NCBI GenBank assembly: GCA_020746105.1
Contig: CM036617.1
Location: 36,361,898-36,425,897 of the forward strand
Origin: Trogon surrucura
Taxonomy: Eukaryota > Chordata > Aves > Trogoniformes > Trogonidae
Direction: 5' to 3'
Length of the DNA stretch: 64,000 nt
This document shows positions 36,181-47,456 of the stretch, in pieces. The position numbers were made by a program, and so were the translations under genes. The notes under the pieces are model-generated. The model saw only the letters and a list, made by a program, of their open reading frames with translations. It made no database searches and had not been told where the DNA came from. Position 1 is the first letter of the stretch, and each line of letters begins with the position of its first letter.

Positions 36181-39100
36181 TATGATTGCTTTAAACCTTA
36201 GTTGAGGTAAATGCAATGTTCAATAACTTCATCAAATAAAGCTTGAATTTTATGGTGAAAATGCCAGTCTTCATGGTTCAGTGAACTTTTTCAAATAGTA
36301 CACAGCCTGCCTATATCAAATTTGTAGAAAGGGATTGATTTTATTGTTGTTTTTGGAGTAAGGCCATTTCAGCCTCATTGCATGCTCTCCTGAAATAATA
36401 ATGCTGTATTAAAAGATAAATGATAAACAGATTACTGTTTTTAAGGATTATTCAGAATGTTAACAACAAATATGACAGACTTTCTGCTGTAAACTTAAAT
36501 GGCAAGTCTCAGCCTGATTATTAAAGTTCTGTTTTCCACAGTCATGTAGGATTATAGGGCAAGCATTTTTGTCTGCTAGACAGAAGCATTATGCTTTCAA
36601 CTATTACCGTAGACTGTTGTGATTATTTTTTTCTCAGTCTATTTCCTTAGTTTTGTGGTGGTATTGATAAGATAGCTGTGAGAGACTGCAAAATGCTTCC
36701 TGCGCATAGCTAATGTTACCAACTGTGATAGCAGGAGAATGTGCGATGAAAGCAGACACATTTAGAACATTATCCATTTCCAGACTGATAGTCAGTGACA
36801 GGACAAGTGGTAGCTGTTTAATGAATTATTTTGAAACCTGGCTAGTGCAATGAATTCCCCTCAGATTTTTCTATCCATGTTTTCTAAGGCCATTTGTATG
36901 TAGCTATTTTTTTTCCTGTACTTTTTTGCTTTTATCTATAGTCGGATGATGAAAGGACTGCCTTTAGCATACACAGACAGCAGCATGTTTAAAAGCATCT
37001 AAAATGCAAATAAATCTAAAATTTGGGTTAGGAAGTACGTAGTAGCAGCTCCTTAACTGGTGACAATGAACATGTCTCCATAAAAGCCACTGGCATAATG
37101 CTAGTATGTCCAAGCTGAGCCCATATCTGTCCTTAGGTCCTTATCAAAGCAATACATGATCAAAGCTTTCCTTTGTTCCTTCTCCCAAATAATTTGCAAT
37201 CTAACATTCAGCTCTAATTGGTTTATCCTAATTTCCTTTTTGTCAGTGCCTTTTTGTGGCACTGGCAATTTTGAATGACATGCATCTTGGGATTTCACAG
37301 GCAAACTTTATGCCCATAATAATTAGATCTCACCGGGGCCTAGGACCTAAAGAGAAATATGTTCACCTAGTGAAGATAACAACAGTGTTATCTCAACTTC
37401 TCAGTACTGTCTGACCACCAGCAACATGGTAACGGGTAGTCTTTGGTGTGCAGTTGTCCAAGCAGTATAGAGAAAACAAAAGCTTATTTGCATTAGTACA
37501 GAAAGGACCAAAATCAGACAAACCAAATTTATCTCTGTGAGCTAAACATAAAAATTAGGTGATGGTGGTAATTCCCTCATACCATATTCGAATAAAGGAA
37601 AAAAAAAACACCACAGAACAACCCCCCTGCAACTTGGAGAAGTCTATACATAGGACCATTTATGTCCTTTTATTTGGAGGAAGTAACTCTGGGTTAAAAC
37701 TCAGAGGTACGGTGGGGAATGGGTGCTTAGGTTGCGGAGAAATACACAGTGGGCATTTTTTTTTACCTCTTTATTTTTAATCAGCCTCAAAGCCTCCAAA
37801 ACACATGCCATTGTTAGGCAAATCATCTGAAGTCCTTGCTTATAATGATGACCAGCTCTCATGTGTTTTCCTTGCCCTGCTGTGAGGCTTTGAATGCAGC
37901 CAGCATCTGCAATGTTGTCTTTAGATCAGTGATGCTTTTTACTGTTTCCTCCCCCAAGACCTGTAGCAGTGAGGTCCCAATCCTTATGAATTTTCACTTT
38001 GATGGTATAAGGAATCAATAAGGCAGGATCAGAAGAGAAAGATGAAATTGTGCAACAACTGATAGAGAAATCCAGGTTCCTGAATTCATGCTTCAGGATT
38101 GGGATCGGATTTTAACATATGGAATAGGATATGATGTGACAATCTCATGCCCTTAGACTACTTTGAAAAGCGTGTCTGTAGGGTATGTTTAGAGTAGTGA
38201 AGATATGATTTGTTCAGTTAAGGTGTCCATTAAGTAGTTGTAACCTTGTTATTCTAGTTCTGACTGGTAATTGGTGCTGACCTGCTCAGAAAGTAACCTG
38301 AATGCAAAACCAAGTCAGTAGTAGATACCAGTTGTCAAGAAATAGGTAGATAAATATTAGGGAGTTAGAGAAAGCACTTCATTAAAAACCCAGTATTCAG
38401 GCAAGGTTAGAAGTGAATTACAGATTCAACCTGCCGCTAGGTTTGTTGGGAACAAGTACCTATATGCTGAAATCTCTTGGGTATGCTTGTCATAAGCTAT
38501 AAAATAAAATGTGCAACCAAGGGCTTATGTGAATAGTTTTTTTTTTTTGCTGAACAGGAAGGGTAGGGAAAAAAAAACATGGGAAATCTTGAAAAAAGGA
38601 GATATAATAGGGCAAAAAAGATTGGTAAATGCTGGTTAAAACAGTAGGAAACTGAACTTTGACCCATTGTTGAAGGTTGATGGGGTTAAGCTGACATTGC
38701 ACATTAGAGTGATTAACATATTGTTCTGTGCATCAACATTTTGATTTTGTATTCATTTGATAAATAATGCAGTGAGAACAGGGAAAGGTACATATGAACC
38801 TCCTCTGACATTGCTTGTAACATTGGAAAGGAATACACTCGCGGCGCCTGGAATGTCAGTTGCCACACATACTAACAATTACACAGAAAAAGCCCTCAGA
38901 CAGCAAAATGCAAAATTATCCTCTTACAAGTTACCCTGCTGCTGTACTGCAAAGACTTAAATAAACTTGCATTCCATTTGCACAGGCATCAAAGTGAGAA
39001 CTGTATCTCTAGTCTGTTTATTTTGTGTGGCATTGGAATTGGGCATTTTCAAACCCAATGCAAATGAAAAGTGACCCTCAAACTGAAACAGAATTTGGGT

Positions 39101-40188
39101 TTCTTATGCTTATACACGCACATATATATATGTTTATGTATAGAGAGACATACATATATATATATTGCAAATAGAAGCCAGATATCTATAGCTTATCCAA
39201 GTCCCTGGGGGGAATCTCAGTGGAGACAAGCAGTCTCATCTACCAGGACAAATTGAGAGCACCTTCCCTGCCCACAGGTGACATTCCTCTTTCCCAGTGC
39301 CTTTACTCCTACCTTTTGAGTGCTCTTTGCAGCTTGTTTTCTGAGTGAAAGCAGCCAGTATTGTGACAGACCAAGGAATTACATGCACAATCATTATGGT
39401 GATGAAGCCATCTTTAGAGTTTGAAAAAAACCCACCCTTTAGAATAAGAAAGGAATAAAGTTAAGGTGGGTCAAGTTTAATCAAAAGCAGATTTACCATG
39501 TTGTTTTCATAATATATGTTGATAACGGGAGTTAGAAATGGTTAATGGCATTTCCTCTATTGTGAAGTAATGAGGCTTTTATTACGGCTGGCAATCTGAT
39601 TCAATGAACAATCACATATAGTATGTGTAATTTTATTATTTATTACTTGGTTCAGTATTCACTTTACAATTTGGCTTTAGATAGCTATCATTTCAAATTA
39701 TTCGATTCAATGCTGCAATTAGACATTCGATAGTCAGTCCTAAGTAATGCTTTCTTGCAGCACATGGTAATACTCGAAGAACAATTCCATTCTCTCCATC
39801 GAGACAAAGCTGCTGAGAATTGTGCATTCAATTTTCTCCTACTCCAGATTGGCTATTTGAATTACTGCAGCTCCTGAACTTACGTAGTTTCAGCTGCTTA
39901 CTTACCTGCAATAAACTGTTAGAACTAAGGAGGCTCTGAAAGCTCTTCTGATTAACAGGCTAAATGTATTGTAGAGTGCATTGCTGCTCTGGTGAGAACT
40001 ATATGGGAATAAGCTGGTCTAGTATCCTTGGTGCACCAGCATTATGAAAGGGATTAAGAAAAATTGTTAGTTAATTGGGTTCATTTGTGCTTGAATAGAG
40101 CCTGGGACAGCAAGTTGCATTTTTTTTTTTTTTTCCTGTGTATTGGCTCTATCTGTCACGGAACAAAGAGTAAATTCTGTTGGATAAT
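36181..40188. other. Long noncoding stretch, last part
   Basis: No gene was recognised. Repeat-free AT-rich blocks at about 36190-36560 and 39530-39870 look like conserved noncoding DNA. A decayed AT/GT simple repeat lies at about 39110-39167 and a T15 run at 40120-40134 just before the LTR. Confidence 0.45.
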
Positions 40189-40722
40189 TGTCCTGATTTC
40201 AGCTGGAATAAAGTTAATTCTTCCTAGTAGCTGGTACAGTGCTGTGTTTTGGATTTAGAATGAGAACAATGTTGACAACACACTGATGTCTTAGTTGTTG
40301 CTAAGTGGTGTTTATACTGAGTCCAGGACTTTTCAGCTTCTTGTGCTGCCCTGACAGCAGAGGCTGGGGGTGCACAAGGAACTAGGAGGGGACACAGCCA
40401 GGACAGCTGGCCAAAGGGATATTCCAGACTACAGGATGTCATGCCCAGTATATAAAGTGGGGGGGAGTCAGCCAGGGATGCCACAGCTCGGGGTTGGCTG
40501 GGCATTGGTCGGCAGGTGGTGAGCAATTGTATTGTGCATCACTCCTTTTGCATATTTTATTTCTATTTTCCCCTTTCCTTTTCTGTCCTATTAAACTGTT
40601 TTTATCTCAACCCACAAAGTTTACTTTCTTTTCCAATTGTGTCCCCTATCCTACCAGGAGGGGCAGGGGGGAGTGAAAAAGTGGCTGCGTGGTGCTTAAT
40701 TGCTGGCTGGGTTTAAACTGCA
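40189..40722 (+). mobile_element. Solo LTR of an ERV (TguLTR5-like)
   Basis: It starts TGTCCTGATTTCAGCTGGAA and ends GGGTTTAAACTGCA. The order matches a common songbird LTR I know as TguLTR5: 'cttcctagtagctggtacag', TATATAAAG at 40449-40457, poly(A) signal ATTAAA at 40590-40595, then 'ttatctcaacccacaaagt' and a U5 end with 'ggagtgaaaaagtggctgcg'. The flanks ATAAT (40184-40188) and AAAAT (40723-40727) differ by one base, consistent with a decayed 5-bp duplication. No internal region remains. The promoter parts are still readable, so weak LTR-driven transcription to the right is possible but untested. Confidence 0.9.
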
Positions 40723-42994
40723 AAAATAACTAAAGATTCAGGTTGTTTAAAGTCTTTTGCATAAGGCAAAATGACCATAAACCAAAAAAAAGAGACGATG
40801 TTAGCTGCCTGTTTCTATTTTTGCTACAGTCTTTCTCTCAAATCTGAAAAAAAAAGAAAAAAAAAAGTTGTCAGATTCTGTTTTTGTTACAATTTTTTTT
40901 CCTCAGTAATGAAATATCAACAGTTTCATGGTTTGTACACTACACGAAATATAATATTTTGCTGGAATCCTTTGACCTTTTCAAAAACCTGTATTTTGAT
41001 TGTCTGGCAATTCTACTATTTCCCTGCAGGTTAGAGAGGAAAACTATGTTTTGTGGAGGAGGTGAATTTACAATGGCATTGCACTGGGCTCTGTGGCAGG
41101 TATTCAGAAGCAGACTGGATAGTCTATTGGATATAGGGGTGGTCGTGATTTGTAATGGTTAGTCCTGCAAAATGCAGTGACCTGGACGGATTTTTTTTCC
41201 CAAGTGTTATTGTAATAGGATCGGCTCTGATGAAAAGAAAAAAAAAAATCCTCAGAAAATGTCCAATTACCCAAGATGACACTCAAGCCAGGCCTCCAGG
41301 AATGATACCCAATTCTGTCTTGCACCTGAAGCTATCTTTTTTTGTTTTCCCAACAACACTGATAAGCACCACTTTTCTCTCCAGAACAAAGGCTCCAGTG
41401 TGACAAAAATTCCCCGCATACTGTTTTGTGAAAAATGTCAGGGTTTTGCAAACTGTTTTCTTTTTGTATCAGAAAGAAAACTGGATTTTCAAAAGATTTT
41501 ATAAGAAAGAAAATGAGTGATCCCTTATCCTCTGCAGTGGGATGAAACAAACAGGTAAAAGACATATGTGTAAGGAAGAGAGAAGAGGTAAACCTGAGCC
41601 ACATTTTTTCTTGGAGTAAGTGAGGATGTTAAACAGGAACTTAATGCTTCTGTTAGGGTCTCACCTGACCAGGACTCCTCTTGGAGGTTAGGAGATGGTT
41701 TTTGACAGGCTTATACAATAACCAGATAGGTAAAGATGCCTCACTTAGAAAAATTCTGCCTATTCCTACCCACAGCTGGAGCAATTCTTGGAGAACCAGC
41801 TCTGATGAGTTGAAGCACTACTCCCTCTTTCTGTTTCTGAAGTTCTACAGCTGCTGCTTGGGTTTGCAGCAAAGCCCCTCATCATGATGAACAGTGCAAT
41901 ATTTTCATCTTCCTTTGCAGCTTCATGTTTCCACCTGTTTCAGTCTAGCCTAATGACACAACATAATGTTGTGTTAGGTCACGTATTACCAGGACCCTTA
42001 TGCCCCTGGCTGGGTCTTTGCACTGGTTTCCCCTACACCTTTTCCTTTTTTATCCTTCCTCCCTCCAATGTGTTTTCTGTCTTTTTGTGAAATGAAGTGC
42101 TCTTCTTTTGCACGGCCAGTGTCCTGTCTTAAATTTTTCCATAAAAGTAGTTTACTTTCCGTTTCAGGCTTGTATGCATCAGGCACTTATGTTTCAGGCT
42201 GCATAAAGTCCTGCCTCAAATGCATGGAAGATCTTCTCTTGTGTGGGGGCCTTTGACTGAAGTCCCATGGGTTTTGTTGGCCTTCAGGTAGGGTGTGATG
42301 CAAACAACATCAGAAATTATATAATCACCATGTTCTGGAAGTACAAATTATAGGACTGTTTTTCAAACGTCTGTAGGTTACAGGAGATGGGAAAATATTC
42401 TTATCACCTTTATACGCCTCAGCTCCAGTTGTAACACAGCTTTCAGACCTTTAAGGTTAGTGGTGGCAACCTGGACACAACCTGCTGAGGATGAATTTCT
42501 TCTTAACTACGGTATGTGATTTAATCTGCCACCACACAATTTTTGAATAATAAGTTTCTTGTTTAGTTATTTTCACATTTGACATTTGTTTAAATAGTTC
42601 TTATATTGTAAAGAAAATAGCTTTGATTTAGGCAGTTACAGTGTAATTTAACATTTGCGTCCTCATTACTTGGGCATTTCAGTTGTATAGCATTTCTTGC
42701 TTATCCACCTGATCTTTCTTCCCATCCATCAGATCACAGTAAAGTTACGGGTATGACTGAAAATTTCACTTATTATTCTAGTTATGGAAAGATAGAAGCT
42801 TTTCAGGATAACGTGCTGTCTTACAAAAAAATCTCTTTTGATGACAGTATTAGATATAAGAAAGTGACTGATCTTAGAGACTTTGTAACAAAAATTTCCT
42901 CGGTTATATCAGATCTTTTGTTAGATTTGATCATGTATTTTTGTGGAGAGAAGAGACAATATTTTTCATAGGTAGGATTTTTTTCTAGAAATGA

Positions 42995-43011
42995 GTGTGT
43001 GTGTGTGTGTG
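42995..43011. repeat. (GT)n microsatellite
   Basis: Eight uninterrupted GT units plus G. Confidence 0.9.
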
Positions 43012-45507
43012 AACTTCACTTCTAGACTTGCTTGACTCTCTCCAAGACAAAATCCAATACTCTGGATTAGACCTGACAGGAGATATTTAAATAAATTATA
43101 ATTTCTTAAACAAAATATTCACCATACATCTCAAATCTTGTACAGAGGCAAAACTGCACTAACCCATTCCTTCACAGAACAAGAGCAGACTTTACAGTAG
43201 AAACTCACTAAGATTTCATCTTACATTGTTTTAACATGAACTATTTTGAACCTCTTCTTGTACAAAAATGCATTATTGAATATTGATCATGTAACAAACA
43301 TTCTTGTTTTTCTTTCAGGGATTAATTGTCGGATCAGATTACATGGGGGTCTGAAACGAGAAGAATTGTTTCCCTTTCTCTTTTTGGGAAAAACAGAGAA
43401 TGCAGATTTTTCTTGCTAGGTTGTGCTACATCAGAATCCATTATTCACATGAAAAATATTCCTCTAAGCTCTGCTATTACTGCCTGTCCTCTTTCTAACA
43501 TTTGTGGAAGTGCTATAAAAGTAGATGTAGTCAATAAAAGAAAAATAAAATCTGCCATGAGAAATGGCATCGCAAGCCAATGATTCCAGAGCTTTGGCTT
43601 ATATTCTGCTGCGTGGAGGAAGGCTACCAAGCTCCATTGCTCTAATAGCTTTCTAAAACTCATCTGTACAAACCTGTGTCCTAGTTTTAAAGGGAACAGA
43701 ATAAACCATTCCTTTTGTAACTTTACTGAAGTATTTTACAATTACCGCGTAGGTAATCTCTTAAAAAAAAAAAAAAGATATAATTTTCTGTACACAATTA
43801 TATGAATTTTAAACTCTAATTGTTAATTGGAATGGATTCATATGAAAGTTTTAGCTTTGATCCTGTTATGGTGTTTCTACAGACATCAGGATTTTTTTAT
43901 AAGATCGGATTTCTTGAACAAATGAGTCTTTGGTTTACTAAATATTTAACAATTTATTTTTTTTTTATTTTTCCAGAGACTTATTTTCCCGTCTGTATAT
44001 TCTCAAAACTACTGTAATCCTTAACAGAGATTTTCCCAGTGCCACAACTGATGATTTTACCCATAATGTGTTTAATTGTTACAGTCAAATTGCTGCAAGA
44101 TTTTAAACTGAGATGTAGTTAGATGCCTCCATTCTCCTGTAAGTTTTTGTTTTTAAACCTTGTTTTCTGAGAAACTCTTGGACAGTGGAGATCTCATTCA
44201 CATGTGAGGGCTGGAGGGATGAGATAATAGAGAAGAGCAACAACAGAAAATTCCCCTTCAGAACCTACTCTGCCTTCAATTTCAATTCTGTCCAGAGGAG
44301 CTATAAAACTGGAGAAAGGTGAGTAATATATTTGAGAGTCATCAGAAATATAAATTATAGCTAGACATTTCCTATCAGCATCCCATGCAGTTAATGATAA
44401 ACAGTCAATGAGATGTATGCACTTCTAGCATTTTTATAATGAATCTATTGCTTCTATGACAGCTTACTGTCAAACGTTATGCTTTGGAATTTATAACTTT
44501 TGATACCATTTTAATAGATGGCCTAGATACGCTAAAATCTATTCTTTTTAGGAGCATGACACTTTCACCTAATAAACCTAATGAATATATCCAATGAAGT
44601 CTAAATGGCTCTGCAAACACAGGTATGTGCACGCACAAAGATGATTTTCTTTCTTCTTTCATTCTCTCTGTGTCTCCTTTTCTTTCTCTCTTTCTCCTTC
44701 TTTCCTTCTTTCTGTCCTTTTAAGTGACTGCCAATCAAAACAGAAAAAACAATATTCTTAGAGACTAACAGTTCAGTGGCTCAGAGGAAATGAATAAAAA
44801 AAATTAATACAAATGGGATTATTTCAAATCTGTAATTGCATAAAAAGGGATCACTTCTGTACTTACTGCCTGATTTATTATTGATCTTCCCTCTAGATTT
44901 TTTTTTTTTTGTATGTTTACAGTATTGTATGTTAGACGTCTTCCAAAGCATTGCAAAGATGACTACTCTGCAAGCCTGGTTCCTCTTTAAATCATTGCAG
45001 CATTGCTAGCCCAGGAATCAGTGATCAGACCAGATTCAAGATGCAGAAGAGTGCAGTCTCAGATCCCTGTTACCAGGAAAGTATGTTTCACCTCTGAAAT
45101 TGTGCTCAGTCATCAACCTTTTCACTCACCGGTGTTTGATTTTGACTGTTTGTAGAGGAAGTATTTACTTTAAAACTTTCCTGCCCTTTGCACCCAGCCT
45201 AGCCCTCAGGAGGCCATGTTTTCAGATGACAAGAAATGTATCAGCTTTCATTGGGTTGAACACAATTTTATTTCAGCTGCAAAGGTCTGCTTCTCCCCAT
45301 GCTACTTTTATGCTGGTTTAACTCTACAGATTTTATTAGCTGCCAAGGTAGGTGAGATGTTCATGAAACACTTTCCTTCTCTTACACTGCCTGCTGGGCA
45401 GTTGCGATCTCCTTGCCCTCAGACTTCTCCAAAGTGATGGCTTTCAAAGGTGGGTCAGACTCCTTTTTCTGGCTCTATTGCTGGCCTGTCTCTTCTTCAC
45501 AAACTCG

Positions 45508-45509
<2 letters not shown>

Positions 45510-45538
<29 letters not shown>
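45510..45538. repeat. Poly(T), 29 bases
   Basis: The longest homopolymer in the window, followed directly by a CpG-containing GTTACCGCGG. Confidence 0.9.
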
Positions 45539-45959
45539 GTTACCGCGGGAAGGATGAGGCCTACCTTGTGGAGAAGAAATTTTAAAAAGAATTGGTGGCA
45601 TATTCAAGTCGTGTCTGGAAGTGAGCTGCTTGTTGCAAGATAAATAGCACTGAAGATGAAAATGCATGAAAATGGCACACTAGGCCTTTTGTTTACCTTT
45701 TTACCTTATAATTTGAATATTAATCCCATAATTTAGAACAGTATCACAGGCTCACCCATTTTTATAAATACAGGGAGGGTATTTTTAAATACTGTCTCAC
45801 ATCAGGTTGATAATAAGTCCAGTGTGTTTTTAATAAATCCATGCTGAAGTTGAAAAATCCCAACTTTCTTTTGTCTTCTAATAAAAGTGGTTTGGTAACA
45901 TTTCATAACACATACAGTCTTCATGTGTGTTCGTTACCTAGGGTCTAGAAGCTGCTGCC

Positions 45960-46619
45960 TAATTACATAATCGTACTAACAGTTATAGAGGATCTGGTAG
46001 CTAATATAGTTAATATCTTGGCCCTCAGCTGAATATGAAAGTTGCATATAAATGTGACGGTGGTATGCGTGGCTATCTTACTGAGGTCGGTGTGGGAACA
46101 GATTAAAACAGGAAGGGAACAATCCACACGAATGGGTCCAGAGCAGGATAATGAACAGGCTAAATGGCAGCTTAAAGGCAGGAAAGAGGGATGAGAAGGA
46201 GGATTTATAATGAGTGCTATGGAGCCTATAATCAGATTTTCAAATGCTATAGAGCACTCAGAGCAGGGTTGCGAACAACTAATAAGGGCTGTAAGCAAAT
46301 TAGAATGGAGAGTCCATTTGGGATAGGGGTGTGGTGAGACAGGCTAATTTCCCAGGAGATAAAGCTGTTGCTAGCTGTCTTAGAGACTAGTACAGGCATT
46401 ATGGTTGTAAATTGAAGAGGTAGTTGATAATGTAACCACAACTATGGATAAGAGAGAGCGCAAAAAAGAGAGAAGGTAAAATGGAGAAGACTATGGTGGT
46501 GTGTGGGTACCTACAGAACATGTTTCAGTGAACAAAGGCAAGATGTAGGGAGGTATTAATTCAGCTCAGCTCTGTCTTGCCTTAACAGACCCTTAACTGT
46601 GATGACCCAAGGGGGGGGT
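45960..46619 (+). pseudogene. 3' internal remnant of an endogenous retrovirus, decayed frame
   Basis: The segment leads into a polypurine tract and a 3' LTR. One plus-strand frame is open from 46039 to 46191 (51 codons), has a TGA at 46192-46194, and is open again to a TAG at 46324-46326 (43 codons). Its charged, glutamine- and glutamate-rich composition fits a coding remnant, but I cannot assign it to gag, pol, env or an accessory gene. Further stops and frame changes follow. The left boundary is uncertain; no 5' LTR was found in the window. It is inactive. Confidence 0.5.
46607..46619 (+). other. Polypurine tract of the ERV
   Basis: A purine run of AA plus eight G, closed by a T, lies directly before the TG that opens the 3' LTR. 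This is the position and form of a retroviral polypurine tract, which primes plus-strand DNA synthesis. Confidence 0.75.
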
Positions 46620-47456
46620 TGTGAAAAATGACCTGGCCTTGAGTTGTCCAAAATGAAACAGCAGACAGAGGACCAAAACATGAAGGGAACAAAAAGCCAA
46701 GAAACAAACATTTTGCCCTGAGTCTCATTTTCAACTATTCTTGAGATATGTTAAATTCTATTCCCGAGATATGTTAAATTCAGCCAAATACATCATTTCT
46801 GTGCAAGACATGTTAATTCGGCTGAGTAAGCAATTGGTGTGCTAGCCATCACAACATTACTAAACATAGTAGGGGGTGCCCAGGAAAGATAAGGGGAAAT
46901 CTCATCATGCCGCCAAAGATAAATATTCTGGATAGTCCATTCTCCTCTGGCATACCTCTGCCCGTCCCATCCTATCCTTACAGGATAAAAAACTGTAAGA
47001 TTTTGGGTAGATTTTGGAGAACTTTCTTCCAACAATAGAGCTGGACTGTAGGAGATTCTTCCCCCCTTATTCAAGATACCAGATGAGGACATTCTCCCTG
47101 GGACTGAGAAGCCTTACCTGAAAAAGCTTAAGCGACTAGGACACGTGGCACACTTTAAGATTGTTATTGTTACTAACTTGAGTGCTCCTTAAGTCTGTAC
47201 TAGTACATTTTCCAAGAATCACTGAGTTTTTGTAACAGTATGTCCTGCATATTGCTTGTTTCTTTCTCAAGTTGCAATAGTACATTCTTCCATTGTATCC
47301 GTAAAACCTGCAGTAGTGACGTATTGCACCTGTAAGTGAAGTTCTAATAAACTGATAGTTTCAACCTTCCAGTGAAGTCTGTGTATTGGACCTGTGAGTG
47401 AAGTTCAAATAGATGGCTAGCTTGAACCTTGCAGTGAAGTCTCTCTCTCTGTCACA
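46620..47456 (+). mobile_element. 3' LTR of an endogenous retrovirus
   Basis: It begins TGTGAAAAATGACCTGGCC right after the polypurine tract and ends near CTCTGTCACA. It contains a 23-bp direct repeat (46737-46759 and 46760-46782, core GAGATATGTTAAATTC), an AATAAA signal at 47346-47351 and a 60-bp duplication near the 3' end. It differs from the other three LTRs in the window, so it is a separate family. The minus open frame at 46793-47092 is incidental. The class is unknown because the target duplication cannot be checked. Confidence 0.75.
47321..47442 (+). repeat. 60-bp tandem duplication at the poly(A) end of the LTR
   Basis: 47321-47380 and 47383-47442 align without gaps, 50 of 60 bases identical by eye. 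The first copy has AATAAA at 47346; the second has AATAGA at the same place. Confidence 0.85.

Larger units (their letters stand above)
40723..45959. other. Noncoding stretch with simple repeats
   Basis: No host gene was recognised. It contains a (GT)8 run at 42995-43011, a pyrimidine-rich tract at 44645-44722, a 19-bp palindrome at 41956-41974 and a 29-base poly(T) at 45510-45538. The open frame at 42753-42971 and the acceptor-led frame at about 43320 are unproven. Confidence 0.45.

Noticed and set aside
42753..42971. 72-codon frame with protein-like composition
   Set aside because: No family match and no strong splice signals; kept as noncoding.
46793..47092. 99-codon minus open frame
   Set aside because: It lies inside the ERV 3' LTR on the opposite strand.
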